Origin: Streptomyces caeruleatus
Lineage (GTDB): Bacteria; Actinomycetota; Actinomycetes; Streptomycetales; Streptomycetaceae
Direction: 5' to 3'
Assembly (NCBI RefSeq): GCF_001514235.1
Contig: NZ_KQ948925.1
Span: forward strand, 311,469-375,468
DNA: 64,000 nucleotides
Below are positions 43,312-54,403 of the stretch, one piece after another (positions within the stretch are counted from its first letter, which is position 1; every line of letters starts with the position of its first letter). Position numbers and translations under genes: made by a program. The notes under the pieces are model-generated. The model was given only the letters and a program-made list of their open reading frames with translations, was not told where the DNA came from and did no database searches.

Positions 43312-44454
43312 ATGTACGCAGCATCGTCCTCCGTGTCCGCCCCGCCCCGGTCGCTGCGTGCCCGCCCGGCGGGCAGCGGCCCTTACCTCGACCCCGCGCG
43401 GCCGACGGCCGCCCCCGTGCTCGGCGCGGGCCGGCCGCTGCGCGCCGCGGGGCCCGGCACCCAACCGCTCAGCGGGAGACTCGACTTGTCCGGCCCTCAG
43501 GGCACCCAGCTGCGCACCGCCATCGCGTCGGTGCACCGGATCTGCCCGGAGTTCGCGCCGGTGCAGGTGCTGCGCCGCAGCGGGCGGTCCGTCCTTCTGG
43601 TCGGCACGACCGGGCGCAGCACGGCCGTCGCCAAGTGTTTACTGGACCACTCCCCAGTGTGGGCCGAGCGGATCCGGCACGAAATAGCGGCATACCGCTC
43701 GTTCGTCCGGCACCGCCCTCCGGTGCGCGTGCCGAGGCTGATCGCGGCGGATCCGGACAACTGCACACTCGTCATCGAGCGGATGCCCGGCCGGGTGGCG
43801 GCACTGCAGCGCCACCCGTTGGAGACGCCCCCGCGCGCGGACATCAGGGCGGCACTCGGCGCGATCTGCCGGCTCAACACCTGGCGGCCGCCGGCGGGCA
43901 CGTTCGGCGCACCGCTGGACTACGCGACCCGGATCTCCCGGTACCACGAGCTGGGGTTGCTCACCGACCGGGACATGGGCGATCTCCAGAAGCTGCTGCA
44001 CGGCATCGCGGCTTCCGCGGGCCGGCAGGGCATGGGCCAGTTCTGTCACGGCGACGCACTGCTCTCGAACATCCTGCTCTCACCGGCCGGTCCAGTGCTG
44101 GTGGACTGGGAGCACGCGGGCTGGTACCTGCCGGGTTACGACCTGGCGACGCTGTGGTCGGTGCTCGGGGACGCGCCGGTCGCCCGCCGCCAGATCAGTC
44201 AGATCGCCCAGTCGGCGGGCCCGGCTTCCCGGGACGCGTTCCTGGTGAACCTGATGCTCGTCCTGACCCGGGAGATCCGTACCTATGAGACGGCCGTGCA
44301 GCGTTCGATGCACGACACGACCCCGGCGGCACCGGGAGTGGCCCACCCGGGTGCTGCGCCGTCCGGCGAGGAACAGCGGCTGCTGCTGAGGCGGCTGCAC
44401 GACGACTGCCAACTGGCCCGACGGGCCGTGCGCGCGGCGGTCGGCACTCGCTGA
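43312..44454 (+). CDS. Phosphotransferase (APH/choline kinase fold) with a TTA codon
   Basis: 380 residues from ATG 43312. A long Ala/Pro-rich lead (1-60) precedes the kinase fold: [17 protein letters not shown] (Lys-bearing strand), [12 protein letters not shown] (HxDxxxxN loop) and [10 protein letters not shown] (second Asp). Leu110 is encoded by TTA at 43639-43641, so translation should need bldA tRNA and be confined to late growth. The substrate is unknown. Standing opposite an nsdA homologue, it may belong to the same developmental circuit. A hairpin terminator follows at 44465-44505. Confidence 0.82.
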   Translation: MYAASSSVSAPPRSLRARPAGSGPYLDPARPTAAPVLGAGRPLRAAGPGTQPLSGRLDLSGPQGTQLRTAIASVHRICPEFAPVQVLRRSGRSVLLVGTTGRSTAVAKCLLDHSPVWAERIRHEIAAYRSFVRHRPPVRVPRLIAADPDNCTLVIERMPGRVAALQRHPLETPPRADIRAALGAICRLNTWRPPAGTFGAPLDYATRISRYHELGLLTDRDMGDLQKLLHGIAASAGRQGMGQFCHGDALLSNILLSPAGPVLVDWEHAGWYLPGYDLATLWSVLGDAPVARRQISQIAQSAGPASRDAFLVNLMLVLTREIRTYETAVQRSMHDTTPAAPGVAHPGAAPSGEEQRLLLRRLHDDCQLARRAVRAAVGTR

Positions 44455-44464
44455 CGGGGACGGT

Positions 44465-44505
44465 GGTCCGCGGTTCGCCCTGGAGACAGCGGCGTACCGC
44501 GGACC
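44465..44505 (+). terminator. Hairpin after the TTA-codon phosphotransferase
   Basis: GGTCCGCGG at 44465-44473 pairs exactly with CCGCGGACC at 44497-44505, ten bases after the stop codon. Confidence 0.65.
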
Positions 44506-44739
44506 TTCGTGTGTCCGGCGGGGGTGAGGTCGCCCGCATGGGCGTACCGCATCCCATCGGTGTACGCCACTGACGCCCCGCAGGCCCGGAGGCCGTGGCC
44601 ACGAAACTCCCGGGAACCCCGGTTGACAAGGGAATTAGCCTCGCCCTTGGCATGATTGACGGATCGTCGGACAGCGGGTACCACAGAGTCACGTCCGGCC
44701 CGCACGGCTCTGCGCGCACGACCGTCCCAGGAGGCTGCA

Positions 44740-46659
44740 TTGCGAGGATCCGTCACCGCCCTGGCCGCCGCGGCTCTGCTGTTCCCGCTGCTGGGCGCGG
44801 CCCCGTCCGATGCCGGGGGCTCGGGGGGCGGCCTTCAGTCGGCCTTCGCCTCCGCGGCCGCCGAGTACCACGTGCCGCAGAGCGTCCTGCTGGGCGTCTC
44901 CTACCTCCAGTCCCGCTGGGACTCGCACGCCGGGGCGCCCAGCGTGACCGGCGGCTACGGCCCGATGCACCTCACGGATGCCCGCACCGCCCTCGCCGGG
45001 GCGGCGCCGCACCACAGCGACGGCTCGGAGGACCCGCGCGGCGACAGCGCCCGCCCGGCTCTGCTCCCCACGGCGAAACTGCCGCGGACCTCCGCGATCC
45101 CGGCCCGCCTGAGGACGTTGCCGAAGGCGGCCGGACTGACCGGGCTGAGCGCCAAGCGGCTGCGTACGGACCCGGCGGCGAACGTGGCCGGCGGTGCCGC
45201 CCTGCTCGCCGCCGCGCAGAAGGAGCTGGGCGAACCGCTCAGCTCGGATCCCGCAGACTGGTACGGCGCGGTGGCCCGCTTCTCCGGCGCCGACGACACC
45301 GCCACGGCGGCGGCGTACGCGAACGACGTCTACGACGTACTGCGCACCGGCCAGGAGCGGCACACGGACGCGGGCGAACTGGTCGCCCTGTCCGCCCAGC
45401 CGGGCCTGACCCCCGACACCGCGCAGTTGCGGCAGGCGGGGCTGCGCACGCTCAGGGCGAGCGAGACCGAGTGTCCGCCGACGGTGGCCTGCGAGTGGAT
45501 CCCGGCGCCGTACAAGGAGTTCGGGGACAACGACTACGGCAACCACGACCTGGGCGACCGGCCGGCCTCCTCGGACATCGACTACATCGTCGTCCATGAC
45601 ACGGAGGGCGCCTGGGAGGGTGTCCTCACCATGGTGCAGGACCCCACCTATGTGTCGTGGCAGTACACCCTGCGCTCCACGGACGGGCACATCGCCCAGC
45701 ATGTGAAGGCCAAGGACGTGGCCTGGCACGCGGGCAACTGGTACGTCAACGCCAAGTCGATCGGCTTGGAGCACGAGGGCTTCCTGGCGAAGCCGGACGC
45801 CTGGTACACGGAGGCGATGTACCGCTCCTCGGCCCGTCTGGTGACCTACCTCGCGAAGAAGCACGGCATCCCGCTGGACCGGCAGCACATCCTCGGCCAT
45901 GACACCGTGCCGGGACCGACCGCGTCGACGATCGGCGGGATGCACACCGACCCCGGCCCGTACTGGGACTGGCGGCACTACTTCGAGCTGCTCGGCCGTC
46001 CCCTCGTGCCGAGCGCCGGGGCGAACGGCGGCCTGGTGACGATCCGGCCCGACTACGCGACCAACCGGCCCCGCTACACGGGCTGTGTCTCCGCGGGCCA
46101 GGCCTGCGCGGACCATGGATCGAGCGCGGTACGGCTGTACTCCGGGCCCGGTGAGTCGTATCCGCTGATCAAGGACATCGGCCTGGGTTCGGCCCCGACC
46201 ACCGGTGTGAACGACCTCTCGTCGCGGGTCTCGACCGGCCAGCAGTACGCGGTCGCCGGCCGGGACGGTGACTGGACGGCGATCTGGTACCTGGGCCAGA
46301 AGGCGTGGTTCAAGAACCCGAAGAAGAGCCCGACGGCGGTGGACGCGGCCGGGCGGGTGGTCACGCCGAAGGACGGTCTGAAGAGCGTCCCGGTGTACGG
46401 GCGTGCCTACCCCGAGGCCTCCGCCTATCCGGCGGGCGTTCCCGCGCAGGCCGTGTCGCCGCTGCCGTACACCTTGCCGGCCGGCCAGCGGTACGTGGTC
46501 GGCGGCAAGGTGCCGGGCGAGTACTACTACGCGGTGGCCTTCGACGAGGCCTCGCACCGGGTCGTCGTCGGCAAGGACCAGTACTACGAGATCCAGTTCG
46601 GTCACCGGGTGGCGTATGTGCGGGCTGCCGATGTGCGGGAGCTGGCCTCGGGGTCGTAG
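44740..46659 (+). CDS. Secreted N-acetylmuramoyl-L-alanine amidase (PGRP/Amidase_2)
   Basis: 639 residues from a TTG at 44740 with AGGAGG ideally placed; the upstream in-frame stretch lacks a site. Signal peptide 1-25. Residues 30-190 resemble a lysozyme- or transglycosylase-like helical region (SVLLGVSYLQSRWDSH). The amidase-2 domain (about 275-420) has the zinc ligands in YIVVHDTEG, VAWHAGNW and LGHDTVPGPT. An SH3-like region follows (about 460-540). It should cut the amide bond between muramic acid and the peptide stem, in wall turnover. An inverted repeat CAAGGG/CCCTTG (44627-44649) lies in the 285-base upstream gap. Confidence 0.88.
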   Translation: MRGSVTALAAAALLFPLLGAAPSDAGGSGGGLQSAFASAAAEYHVPQSVLLGVSYLQSRWDSHAGAPSVTGGYGPMHLTDARTALAGAAPHHSDGSEDPRGDSARPALLPTAKLPRTSAIPARLRTLPKAAGLTGLSAKRLRTDPAANVAGGAALLAAAQKELGEPLSSDPADWYGAVARFSGADDTATAAAYANDVYDVLRTGQERHTDAGELVALSAQPGLTPDTAQLRQAGLRTLRASETECPPTVACEWIPAPYKEFGDNDYGNHDLGDRPASSDIDYIVVHDTEGAWEGVLTMVQDPTYVSWQYTLRSTDGHIAQHVKAKDVAWHAGNWYVNAKSIGLEHEGFLAKPDAWYTEAMYRSSARLVTYLAKKHGIPLDRQHILGHDTVPGPTASTIGGMHTDPGPYWDWRHYFELLGRPLVPSAGANGGLVTIRPDYATNRPRYTGCVSAGQACADHGSSAVRLYSGPGESYPLIKDIGLGSAPTTGVNDLSSRVSTGQQYAVAGRDGDWTAIWYLGQKAWFKNPKKSPTAVDAAGRVVTPKDGLKSVPVYGRAYPEASAYPAGVPAQAVSPLPYTLPAGQRYVVGGKVPGEYYYAVAFDEASHRVVVGKDQYYEIQFGHRVAYVRAADVRELASGS

Positions 46660-46663
46660 CGCG

Positions 46664-49057
46664 TCAGCCCTGTCTGCTCCAGGTGTAGCGCCGCCCGGCG
46701 ACCGCTCTGAAGGTCAGCTGCCCGTCCTCGAACAGGTCGCTGCGTACGGTGAGTTCACGTGTGCGTGCCGCCTTCAGGGCGATGCGGGTCGCCCGGCCCT
46801 GCGCCCACTCGACGTCGACGGTGGCGCCGCCGCGGGCGCGCAGGCCGCGCACCGCGCCGGTTTCCCAGGCGGCGGGGAGGGCGGGCAGTACCTCGACGAC
46901 GTCGTACTGGCTCTGCAGGAGCATCTCCACGACGCCGGAGGTGGCGCCGAAGTTGCCGTCGATCTGGAACGGCGGGTGGGTGTCCCAGAGGTTGGGCAGG
47001 GTCGAGGACTTGAGCTGTTCGCCGAGCATCTTGTGGGCGTGGTCGCCGTCGCGCAGCCGCGCCCAGAAGTTGATCTTCCAGGCCTTGGACCAGCCCGTGC
47101 CGCCGTCGCCGCGTGCGGTGAGGGAGACCCTGGCGGCCTCGGCCCACTCGCTGCCGGGTTCGATCTGCCGGCCGGGGTGGAGGGCGAACAGGTGGGAGAC
47201 GTGCCGGTGGGTGTCGGTCGGGTCGTCCAAGTCCTCCTTCCATTCCTGGAGTTGGCCCCAGGATCCGATGTGCAGGCCGGGGTCGAGCCGGTTCAGGACC
47301 TGCTCGACGCGGCGGCGGAAGTCGGGTGTGTCGCCCAGGATCCGGGCGGCTTCGAGGGTGTTGGTGAACAGGTCGTGGACGATCTGCTGCGACATGGCGG
47401 CGCCGGCGGTGAAGTCGCCGTGCTCGGGCGAGTAGCTGGGGGTGACGACGAGGGTGCCGTCGCGTGGGTCGGTGCGCAGGTTGTCGAGCCAGAACTCGGC
47501 GGCCTCCTTCATCGCGGGGTACGCGGTGGTGCGGAGGTAGTCGGTGGAGCCGCCGAATCTGTAGTGCTCGTACATCTGTTGGGTGAGCCAGGCCGCCGCC
47601 TCGGGGAACCAGAACGCGGTCGCCCAGTCGTGCACGCCGGTGAAGCCGTACGGGTTGGTCTCGTTGTGCACCACCCAGCCGCGCGAGCCGAACATCTCCT
47701 TCGCCGTACGGCGTCCGGGCGCGCGCAGCGCCTCGACGAAGCGGTCGTACGGTGCCGTCGTCTCGGCGAGGTTGGCAGCCTCGGTGGGCCAGTAGTTCAT
47801 CTGGATGTTGATGTTGGTGTGGTAGTCCGCGGACCACGGCGGCGTGGTGCTGTTGTTCCAGACGCCCTGGAGGTTGGCGGGCAGGGAGCCCGGGCGTGAG
47901 GAGGCGATGAGCAGGTAGCGGCCGTACTGGAAGTAGAGGGCTTCCAGGGCGCGGTCCGCCGCGCTGGTGCCGTCGGTGTACGCGGCCAGCAGCCGGTCGG
48001 TGGGGATGTCGGCGGGCAGGGACTGGCCGATGTCGAGGGCGACGCGGCCGAACAGGGCCCGGTGGTCGCGGACGTGCCGGGCCAGCAGCGCCTCGTAGCG
48101 GTCACCGGCTCGCTCCACGGCGCGGCTGACGGCGGCGTGCGGGTCCGGGCCTCGGTAGTCAGGGTAGGTGTCGGCGTAGTCCGTGCCCGCGGCCAGGACG
48201 AACCAGGCGCTGTCGGCGCCGGTCACGGTGATGGTGCCGTCGGTGTGGGAGGTGACGGTGCCGCCTTGTGCGCGCACCCTGACCTGGGCTTCGAAGCGCA
48301 GTCCGTTGTCGGCGAGCGCGCCCCGTACGGTCAGGGTGGCGGCGGCCGCGGTGGCGGTGAAGTCGGCGCGGGGCGAGGTGTGGCGCAGGGTGAAGGTGAC
48401 GCTGCCGGGGCGGTCGGCGCCGAGGCGTCCCACGATCACGCCGTCAGGGTGGGAGGCGAAGAACTCCCTTTGGTGGCGGACACCTTGGTGGGTGTAGGCG
48501 ACCGAGGCGACGGCGTTGTCGAGGTCGAGTGCGCGCCGGTAGTCCGCCGGGGGCGTCGTCGGCGCGCCGGGCAGGTCGAGGTGGAGGTCGCCGAAGGTCT
48601 GGTGGGCGCCGTAGCCGGTCCGTGGCTGGCCGAGCCGGTCGGCGACGGACTCGGGGTCGAGGGTGGTGCGCGCGTCGAGGTCGTCCTGTACGGCGGTGAT
48701 CGCGCCGGGGCGGGGTGCGCGCCAGTTGCCGTGGTCGTAGCCCTGGGCGGAGCCGGGGCCGCCGGTCCAGAGGGTCTTCTCGTTGAACTGCAGCCGTTCG
48801 GTGGCGAGGGTGCCGAAGACCATGGCGCCGAGTGCGCCATTGCCGATGGGCAGGGCCTCACGCTCCCAGTCGGCGGCGGGAGCGGCGTACCAGAGCACTG
48901 ACAGCTCCCTCGATACATCGGAGGAATCGTCGGCGGCAGCCTCGGTGGCACCCTCACCGAGAACGAGTGCGCCGACCCCCGCACCGGCGGCTGCGGCCGC
49001 AGCCTTCAGCGTCGTCCTTCGAGTGATCTCATGCGGCTCATGCGACTCATACGACAT
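46664..49057 (-). CDS. GH95 family alpha-L-fucosidase/galactosidase, Tat-exported
   Basis: 797 residues from ATG 49057. The N-terminus has a Tat motif [10 protein letters not shown] and a hydrophobic Ala/Gly stretch, so the enzyme is exported folded. The GH95 layout is complete: N-terminal beta domain ([32 protein letters not shown]), (alpha/alpha)6 barrel with [16 protein letters not shown], and a C-terminal beta domain. The catalytic Glu and paired Asn/Asp regions are in [17 protein letters not shown] and [12 protein letters not shown]. The likely substrate is plant xyloglucan or glycan fucose or galactose. Its promoter elements suggest a leaderless transcript. Confidence 0.87.
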   Translation of the reverse strand: MSYESHEPHEITRRTTLKAAAAAAGAGVGALVLGEGATEAAADDSSDVSRELSVLWYAAPAADWEREALPIGNGALGAMVFGTLATERLQFNEKTLWTGGPGSAQGYDHGNWRAPRPGAITAVQDDLDARTTLDPESVADRLGQPRTGYGAHQTFGDLHLDLPGAPTTPPADYRRALDLDNAVASVAYTHQGVRHQREFFASHPDGVIVGRLGADRPGSVTFTLRHTSPRADFTATAAAATLTVRGALADNGLRFEAQVRVRAQGGTVTSHTDGTITVTGADSAWFVLAAGTDYADTYPDYRGPDPHAAVSRAVERAGDRYEALLARHVRDHRALFGRVALDIGQSLPADIPTDRLLAAYTDGTSAADRALEALYFQYGRYLLIASSRPGSLPANLQGVWNNSTTPPWSADYHTNINIQMNYWPTEAANLAETTAPYDRFVEALRAPGRRTAKEMFGSRGWVVHNETNPYGFTGVHDWATAFWFPEAAAWLTQQMYEHYRFGGSTDYLRTTAYPAMKEAAEFWLDNLRTDPRDGTLVVTPSYSPEHGDFTAGAAMSQQIVHDLFTNTLEAARILGDTPDFRRRVEQVLNRLDPGLHIGSWGQLQEWKEDLDDPTDTHRHVSHLFALHPGRQIEPGSEWAEAARVSLTARGDGGTGWSKAWKINFWARLRDGDHAHKMLGEQLKSSTLPNLWDTHPPFQIDGNFGATSGVVEMLLQSQYDVVEVLPALPAAWETGAVRGLRARGGATVDVEWAQGRATRIALKAARTRELTVRSDLFEDGQLTFRAVAGRRYTWSRQG

Positions 49058-49065
49058 GACCCCTG

Positions 49066-49095
49066 ACGCTAGAGGTCCGATGACTCCGGCGACAA
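49066..49095 (-). promoter_or_regulatory. Promoter of the GH95 gene, probably leaderless
   Basis: On the minus strand TTGTCG (49095-49090) is followed after 18 bases by TAGCGT (49071-49066), the housekeeping sigma pattern, with the ATG eight bases further on. No separate ribosome site is needed. Confidence 0.5.
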
Positions 49096-49157
49096 GGGTC
49101 ATGACAACATGTACGGAACCCCGAACAAAACCGGGTTCCGGACGGGAGGACGAGGAC

Positions 49158-49655
49158 TCAGCCCTGCTGGAAGAGCTCCGCGGGCAGCGGCTTGAGCAGG
49201 GCGTACAGATCGTCGGTGATGGGGCGGTCCCAGGCGGCGATGGTGACCAGGACGCTGTCGCTGCGGTCGAACTGCACGCAGGAGATCCGGCTCTCGGAGA
49301 GCTTCAGACGGCGCACGATCAGGAGGTTGTCGCCCTGCATCACAGGCACGTCCTCGCTGCCCACGACGGTGACCTCCTCGTCGTTCTCCAGGGCCAGCAG
49401 CAGCTGAGCGACCTCGAACGGGATCTCGCCCTCGTCGACCTCGCGGGCCGGGGAGCCCTCCGGCAGATTGCCGATGATCATCGCGGGGCCACGGCCGCCG
49501 AAGAGGTCGTAGCGCAGGAAGACACCCTGGCAGCTGCCGTCGGGGGCGGGCAGCAGCCCGGCGCCCAGATTGCCGGGCCAGTCGCCCGGGTCCATGGCCA
49601 GTACGTCGAAGTCGGGCCCGGCGGGCGTGGCGCTGCGGCGGCGGAGGAACGACAT
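49158..49655 (-). CDS. Conserved Streptomyces hypothetical protein (165 aa)
   Basis: 165 residues beginning [14 protein letters not shown] recall such sequences as Streptomyces hypotheticals but no named family. It is soluble, with an acidic mid-section ([30 protein letters not shown]) and strands rather than long helices. There is no signal peptide. It is divergent from the broken phosphotransferase gene, 119 bases away. No function can be assigned. Confidence 0.68.
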   Translation of the reverse strand: MSFLRRRSATPAGPDFDVLAMDPGDWPGNLGAGLLPAPDGSCQGVFLRYDLFGGRGPAMIIGNLPEGSPAREVDEGEIPFEVAQLLLALENDEEVTVVGSEDVPVMQGDNLLIVRRLKLSESRISCVQFDRSDSVLVTIAAWDRPITDDLYALLKPLPAELFQQG

Positions 49656-49738
49656 GTCGCCATGGTACGTGGCCGGGCGTGTTGCATGACGTGCGGGCAT
49701 GGGTTCGAGAAGTGCTCCCCGGCGGCGGCGAAACTCCG

Positions 49739-49767
49739 TTGCCCTCCCGCGAAGGACCTCCTACGGT
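49739..49767 (+). promoter_or_regulatory. Promoter of the 49775 phosphotransferase gene
   Basis: TTGCCC (49739-49744), 17 bases, TACGGT (49762-49767), then seven bases to the ATG: a near-consensus housekeeping promoter with transcription starting at or next to the start codon. Confidence 0.5.
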
Positions 49768-49774
49768 CCCGATC

Positions 49775-50697
49775 ATGCTGCCCCCCGTGGAGACCGACGA
49801 GGAATGGGACGCCGTCGTTCCCGACGAGAGCGTGATGCGGCCCGGAGCGCACGACCTGTGTGCCCGCCTCGGTCTGAGCGGCCGCCCGCTGACCCGCTTC
49901 CCGGACGGGCTCAGCCGGTCTACGCCGTGGGTGACGAGCATGTCCTCAAGCTCTTCCCCGGCGCCGCGGCCCGGGACGGCGACGCCGAGGGCCGTGTCCT
50001 GTCCCATGTCCAGGGGCGCCTGCCCGTACCGACTCCGCGGATGCACGACGCCGGCGCGTACGAGAACGGCTGGCGGTACGTCCTGATGTCCCGGTTGCGC
50101 GGCGAGAACCTGGCCGGCACCTGGCCCCGCGTGCCACAGGCCGACCGTGAGCGGCTGGTCGAGGAGATCGGCGCGGCCCTCGCCGCGCTCCACTCGCTCA
50201 ATCCCGGTCCGCTCGGGGACTTCCTCGGGCCCGGGGACTGGGGCGCTTTCGTGGACCGGCAGCGGGCCGGGGCGGTGGAGCGGCAGCGCGGGCACGAGTT
50301 GTCCGCCGGGTGGCTGGAGCAGGTCCCCGAGTTCCTCGACTCGGTGCCGCTGCCGCGCACGCCGCGCCCCGCCCTGCTGCACACCGAGGTCATGCGGCAG
50401 CACCTCCTCGTCGATCCCGACGGCTGGCGGCTGACCGGGCTCTTCGACTTCGAGCCGGCCATGACCGGCGACCGGGCGTACGAATTCGTCGGCGTGGGCC
50501 TGTTCGTCACCCGCGGCGACCCGCGCCTCCTGGCCCGCCTCACCGAGGCGTACGGCACCGCCTTCGACCCGGCGCAGCTCCTCGCGTACACACTGCTGCA
50601 CGTCTACAGCAACATGCCTTGGTACCTACGGGAGTTGGGCGCGCCCGCCGAGGGCACGCTGCCGTCCCTGGCCGAGGCCTGGTTCGGCACCGTCTGA
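49775..50697 (+). pseudogene. Aminoglycoside phosphotransferase-like gene, frameshifted
   Basis: The first 45 codons from ATG 49775 (MLPPVETDEEWDAVVPDESV to LTRFPDG) lie in one frame. From about 49912 the neighbouring frame continues with QPVYAVGDEHVLKLFPGAAA through the stop at 50695. The combined protein (about 307 residues) has the APH N-lobe strand YAVGDEHVLKLF. The catalytic loop reads LLHTEVMRQHLL (with Glu where most have Asp), and GLFDFEP is the second acidic motif. One base seems to be missing near 49908-49911. It may be a real lesion or an error. Confidence 0.75.
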
Positions 50698-50711
50698 CAG
50701 GGCTCGGACGC

Positions 50712-51617
50712 CTACTCCTCCATCGGCGTGGCCGGCACCACCGCCACCGGGCTCGCGGCATGCAGCAGCACGGCGTGGGTCACGGAACCCATCATCCGGG
50801 CGGGGGCCAGGAGACGGCGTCTGTGGCGGCCCACGACGACCAGGTGCGCGTCCCTGGAAGCGGCGACGAGATGACCGGCGGCGTCGCCCGGGGCCACGTA
50901 GGGATCGGCGCGCACGTCCGGGTGGCGCTCGCGGTGCGGGGCGAGGATGCCTTCCGCGAGGGTGCGGGTCTCGGCCTCGACGGCGTCCTGGTCGTGGGAC
51001 GGCGGCACGATCTGGGCGGTGGCGGCCGTCCAGATGTGCAGGGGCCAGGTGTAGGCGGCGACGACCTGGAGCCGGGCGCCGCGCAGGGCGGCCTCGGCGA
51101 AGGCGAAGGACAGTGTGGCGTCGTCGGGGCTGTCGACCTGAAGGCCGACGACGACCCTCAGCCCCGGTTCGATCGGCGTGTCGTCGTGGACCTCGCGGCC
51201 GGGCTTGGGCACCACGACGACCGGGCACCCGGTGTCCCGTGCGACGGCCATGCCGGTGGAGCCGAGCAGGAGACTGGCGAAGCCGCCGCGGCCCCGGGAA
51301 CCGAGCACCAACAGCTGGGCGCTGCTTCCCAGTTCGGGCAGTGCTGTGGAGGCCGCTCCCGCGAGGGCGGCGTACTCCGTCTGCGGCCGCTCGGCCCGCC
51401 CGTCCATGTAGCGCCGGACCCGGTCGAGCACCGGGTCGTCCTCCGGTACCGGCCGCCCGGCGGGCAGGACGTCGGGCTTGGCCCATGCGGCGTACTGCTG
51501 CACATGGACCACCCGCAGCGGCGCCTCGCGCACCAGGGCGGCGTCGAAGGCCCAGTCCAGCGCGACCAGGCTGTCGTCCGAACCGTCGACCGCCGCGATG
51601 ACCGGCAGGGTGCTCAT
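50712..51617 (-). CDS. Tandem universal stress protein (UspA x2)
   Basis: 301 residues with two UspA domains (about 1-145 and 150-300). The ATP-binding G-x2-G-x9-G(S/T) pattern is seen in domain 1 (VLGSRGRGGFASLLLGSTG); in domain 2 it is replaced by VVGRHRRRLLAPARMMGS, partly kept. Such paired proteins bind nucleotides and act in stress, hypoxia or dormancy. Clear start MSTLPVIAAVDGSDDS. It lies alone, converging on the phosphotransferase gene. Confidence 0.88.
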   Translation of the reverse strand: MSTLPVIAAVDGSDDSLVALDWAFDAALVREAPLRVVHVQQYAAWAKPDVLPAGRPVPEDDPVLDRVRRYMDGRAERPQTEYAALAGAASTALPELGSSAQLLVLGSRGRGGFASLLLGSTGMAVARDTGCPVVVVPKPGREVHDDTPIEPGLRVVVGLQVDSPDDATLSFAFAEAALRGARLQVVAAYTWPLHIWTAATAQIVPPSHDQDAVEAETRTLAEGILAPHRERHPDVRADPYVAPGDAAGHLVAASRDAHLVVVGRHRRRLLAPARMMGSVTHAVLLHAASPVAVVPATPMEE

Positions 51618-51755
51618 GGGTTCTCGCCTTTCCGGAATACGACCTTCCCCCCTCCCGGGGCCAGCCTGGCTCAGGCGTGGGCCCCAGGGGGGTTCTCAAG
51701 GTCGCGTGTCCGGAAAAACGGGCGGAACACACCCGGATCGGCCCGAAGGCGCGGT

Positions 51756-51830
51756 CAGGTCGGTCGCTGTCAGGTCGGGCGCTGTCAGGTCGGGCGCTGT
51801 CAGGTCGGGCGCTGTCAGGTCGGTCGCTGT
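51756..51830. repeat. Five-copy 15-bp tandem repeat
   Basis: Five units of CAGGTCG(G/T)(G/T)CGCTGT type with one or two variable bases, ending exactly at the DUF397 stop codon (51830-51832). It fills most of the downstream part of the 212-base gap to the universal stress gene. On the minus strand it reads as in-frame DLTAP/DLTAT in a frame other than the gene. Confidence 0.85.
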
Positions 51831-52072
51831 CAGGTCAGGTCGAACTCGCCCTCCCTCGCGCCCGACACGAACGCCCCCCATTCGGCGGGTGTGAAGATCA
51901 GGGAGGGACTCTCCGGACTGCCGCTGTTGCGCATCGCGATGAACCCCTCGACAAAGGCGATCTGGACATCCCCCAGGCCACGGCTGCTCGAGTGCCAATC
52001 GGCGTTGCGGAGGTCCAGCTCCGGCTTCTCCCAGCCCGTGAACGGCTGCTGCTGGATGGTGCTCTCGGCCAC
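51830..52072 (-). CDS. DUF397 domain protein (orphan)
   Basis: 80 residues from GTG 52072, which has GGGAGGAG seven bases upstream. The DUF397 pattern is present: LDLRNADWHSSSRG, VQIAFVEGFIAMRNSGSPESPSLIFTPAEWGAFVSG. In Streptomyces such proteins usually stand beside an XRE-type regulator and act as its partner, like BldB/WhiJ systems; no such regulator is next to it here. The stop codon abuts a 15-bp tandem repeat. Confidence 0.82.
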   Translation of the reverse strand: MAESTIQQQPFTGWEKPELDLRNADWHSSSRGLGDVQIAFVEGFIAMRNSGSPESPSLIFTPAEWGAFVSGAREGEFDLT

Positions 52073-52190
52073 GTCCGTGCTCCTCCCGATTCGTCGTCCG
52101 CGGGCCAGCCTAGCGATCGGTCCGGGGTGCCGACAGGCCACGTGAGGGGGACCTTTGCGGAGCCGTCTCCACCGGCGTACGGGAGTGCTC

Positions 52191-53353
<1,163 letters not shown>

Positions 53354-53357
<4 letters not shown>

Positions 53358-54403
53358 CGCGGATCCCCTTCGAGTACGGCGACCAGGTTCTGTTGGAGGC
53401 ACGGGCCGGACGTGGCGTGTGCGAGCGCCCGGTCGGCCTCGCCCCGGTGGATGCGGGCGGCGGCCTCTCCGACGCGGATGAGCCCGGCGGCCATGACGGG
53501 GTTGGCGGCGAGCGCGCCGCCGGAGGGGTTGACGCGCACGCCGTCGTCGAGCTTCAGCGCCTTGCGCAGGACGACCTCCTGCGAGGTGAACGGCGCGTGC
53601 AACTCGGCGGTGTCAACGGGCCGTTGGAACGCGCCGGCCTTCTCGGCGGCGAGGCGGGTCGAGGGCGAGTCGGTCAGGTCGCGCACGCCGAGTCCGTGGG
53701 CCTCGATGCGGTGGTCGATACCGCGGATCCAGGCGGGCCGCTCGCACAGCTCGCGGGCCCGGTCCCCCGCCGCGAGGATCACGGCGGCGGCCCCGTCGCC
53801 GATGGGCGGGCAGTCACCGGTACGCAACGGACGTACGAGGTACTCGCCCTGCGGCACCGAACCGGTCAGCTGGGCGTGGGAGTTGGCGGTGGCGTCGGCG
53901 CGGCTGCGGGCGGCGACGGCGGCGAGCGCGGGTTCGTCCGTGTCGCCGGCGTCGACAAGGGCCTGGGCCTGGAGGGCGGCGAGGGCGACGGAGTCGGGCC
54001 AGAGGGGGGCGACGTAGTACGGGTCGAGCTGGCGGGTGAGGACGTCGCGCAGCGGCCCCGGTGAGGACTTGCCGTAGGAGTACACGAGCGCTGTGTCGGC
54101 GTCCCCGGTCAGCAGTTTGGTCCACGCCTCGTACAGGGCCCAGGCGCCGTCCATCTCGACGTGCGACTCGGAGATCGGCGGCCAGGCGCCCACGCCGTCG
54201 AGGGCGAGGGTGAAGGAGAAGGCGCGGCCGGCGAGGTAGTCGCTGGAGCCGGAGCAGGTGAAGCCGATGTCGGCGGTCTTGAGGCCGGTCCGGGCCAGCA
54301 CTTCGTGGAGCACGGGCATCAGCATCTCCACCTCGGAGATGTCCTCGCTGGTGCGCCGGTGGTCGGTCTGTGCGAAGGCGACGACGGCGATCTCGCGGTT
54401 CAC
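53354..54403 (-). CDS. Thiolase domain protein (Ltp4-like), Cys-less
   Basis: 349 residues from GTG 54403, with the stop of the DUF35 gene overlapping by four bases (GTGA). The thiolase fold is clear (EIAVVAFAQTDHRR, NPSGGALAANPVMAAGLIRVGEAAARI), but the Cys position reads ESHVEMDGAWALYEAW. It overlaps the next thiolase-like gene by four bases. It probably forms a heteromeric complex with that protein and the DUF35 protein, as Ltp2-ChsH2 aldolases do. Confidence 0.83.
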
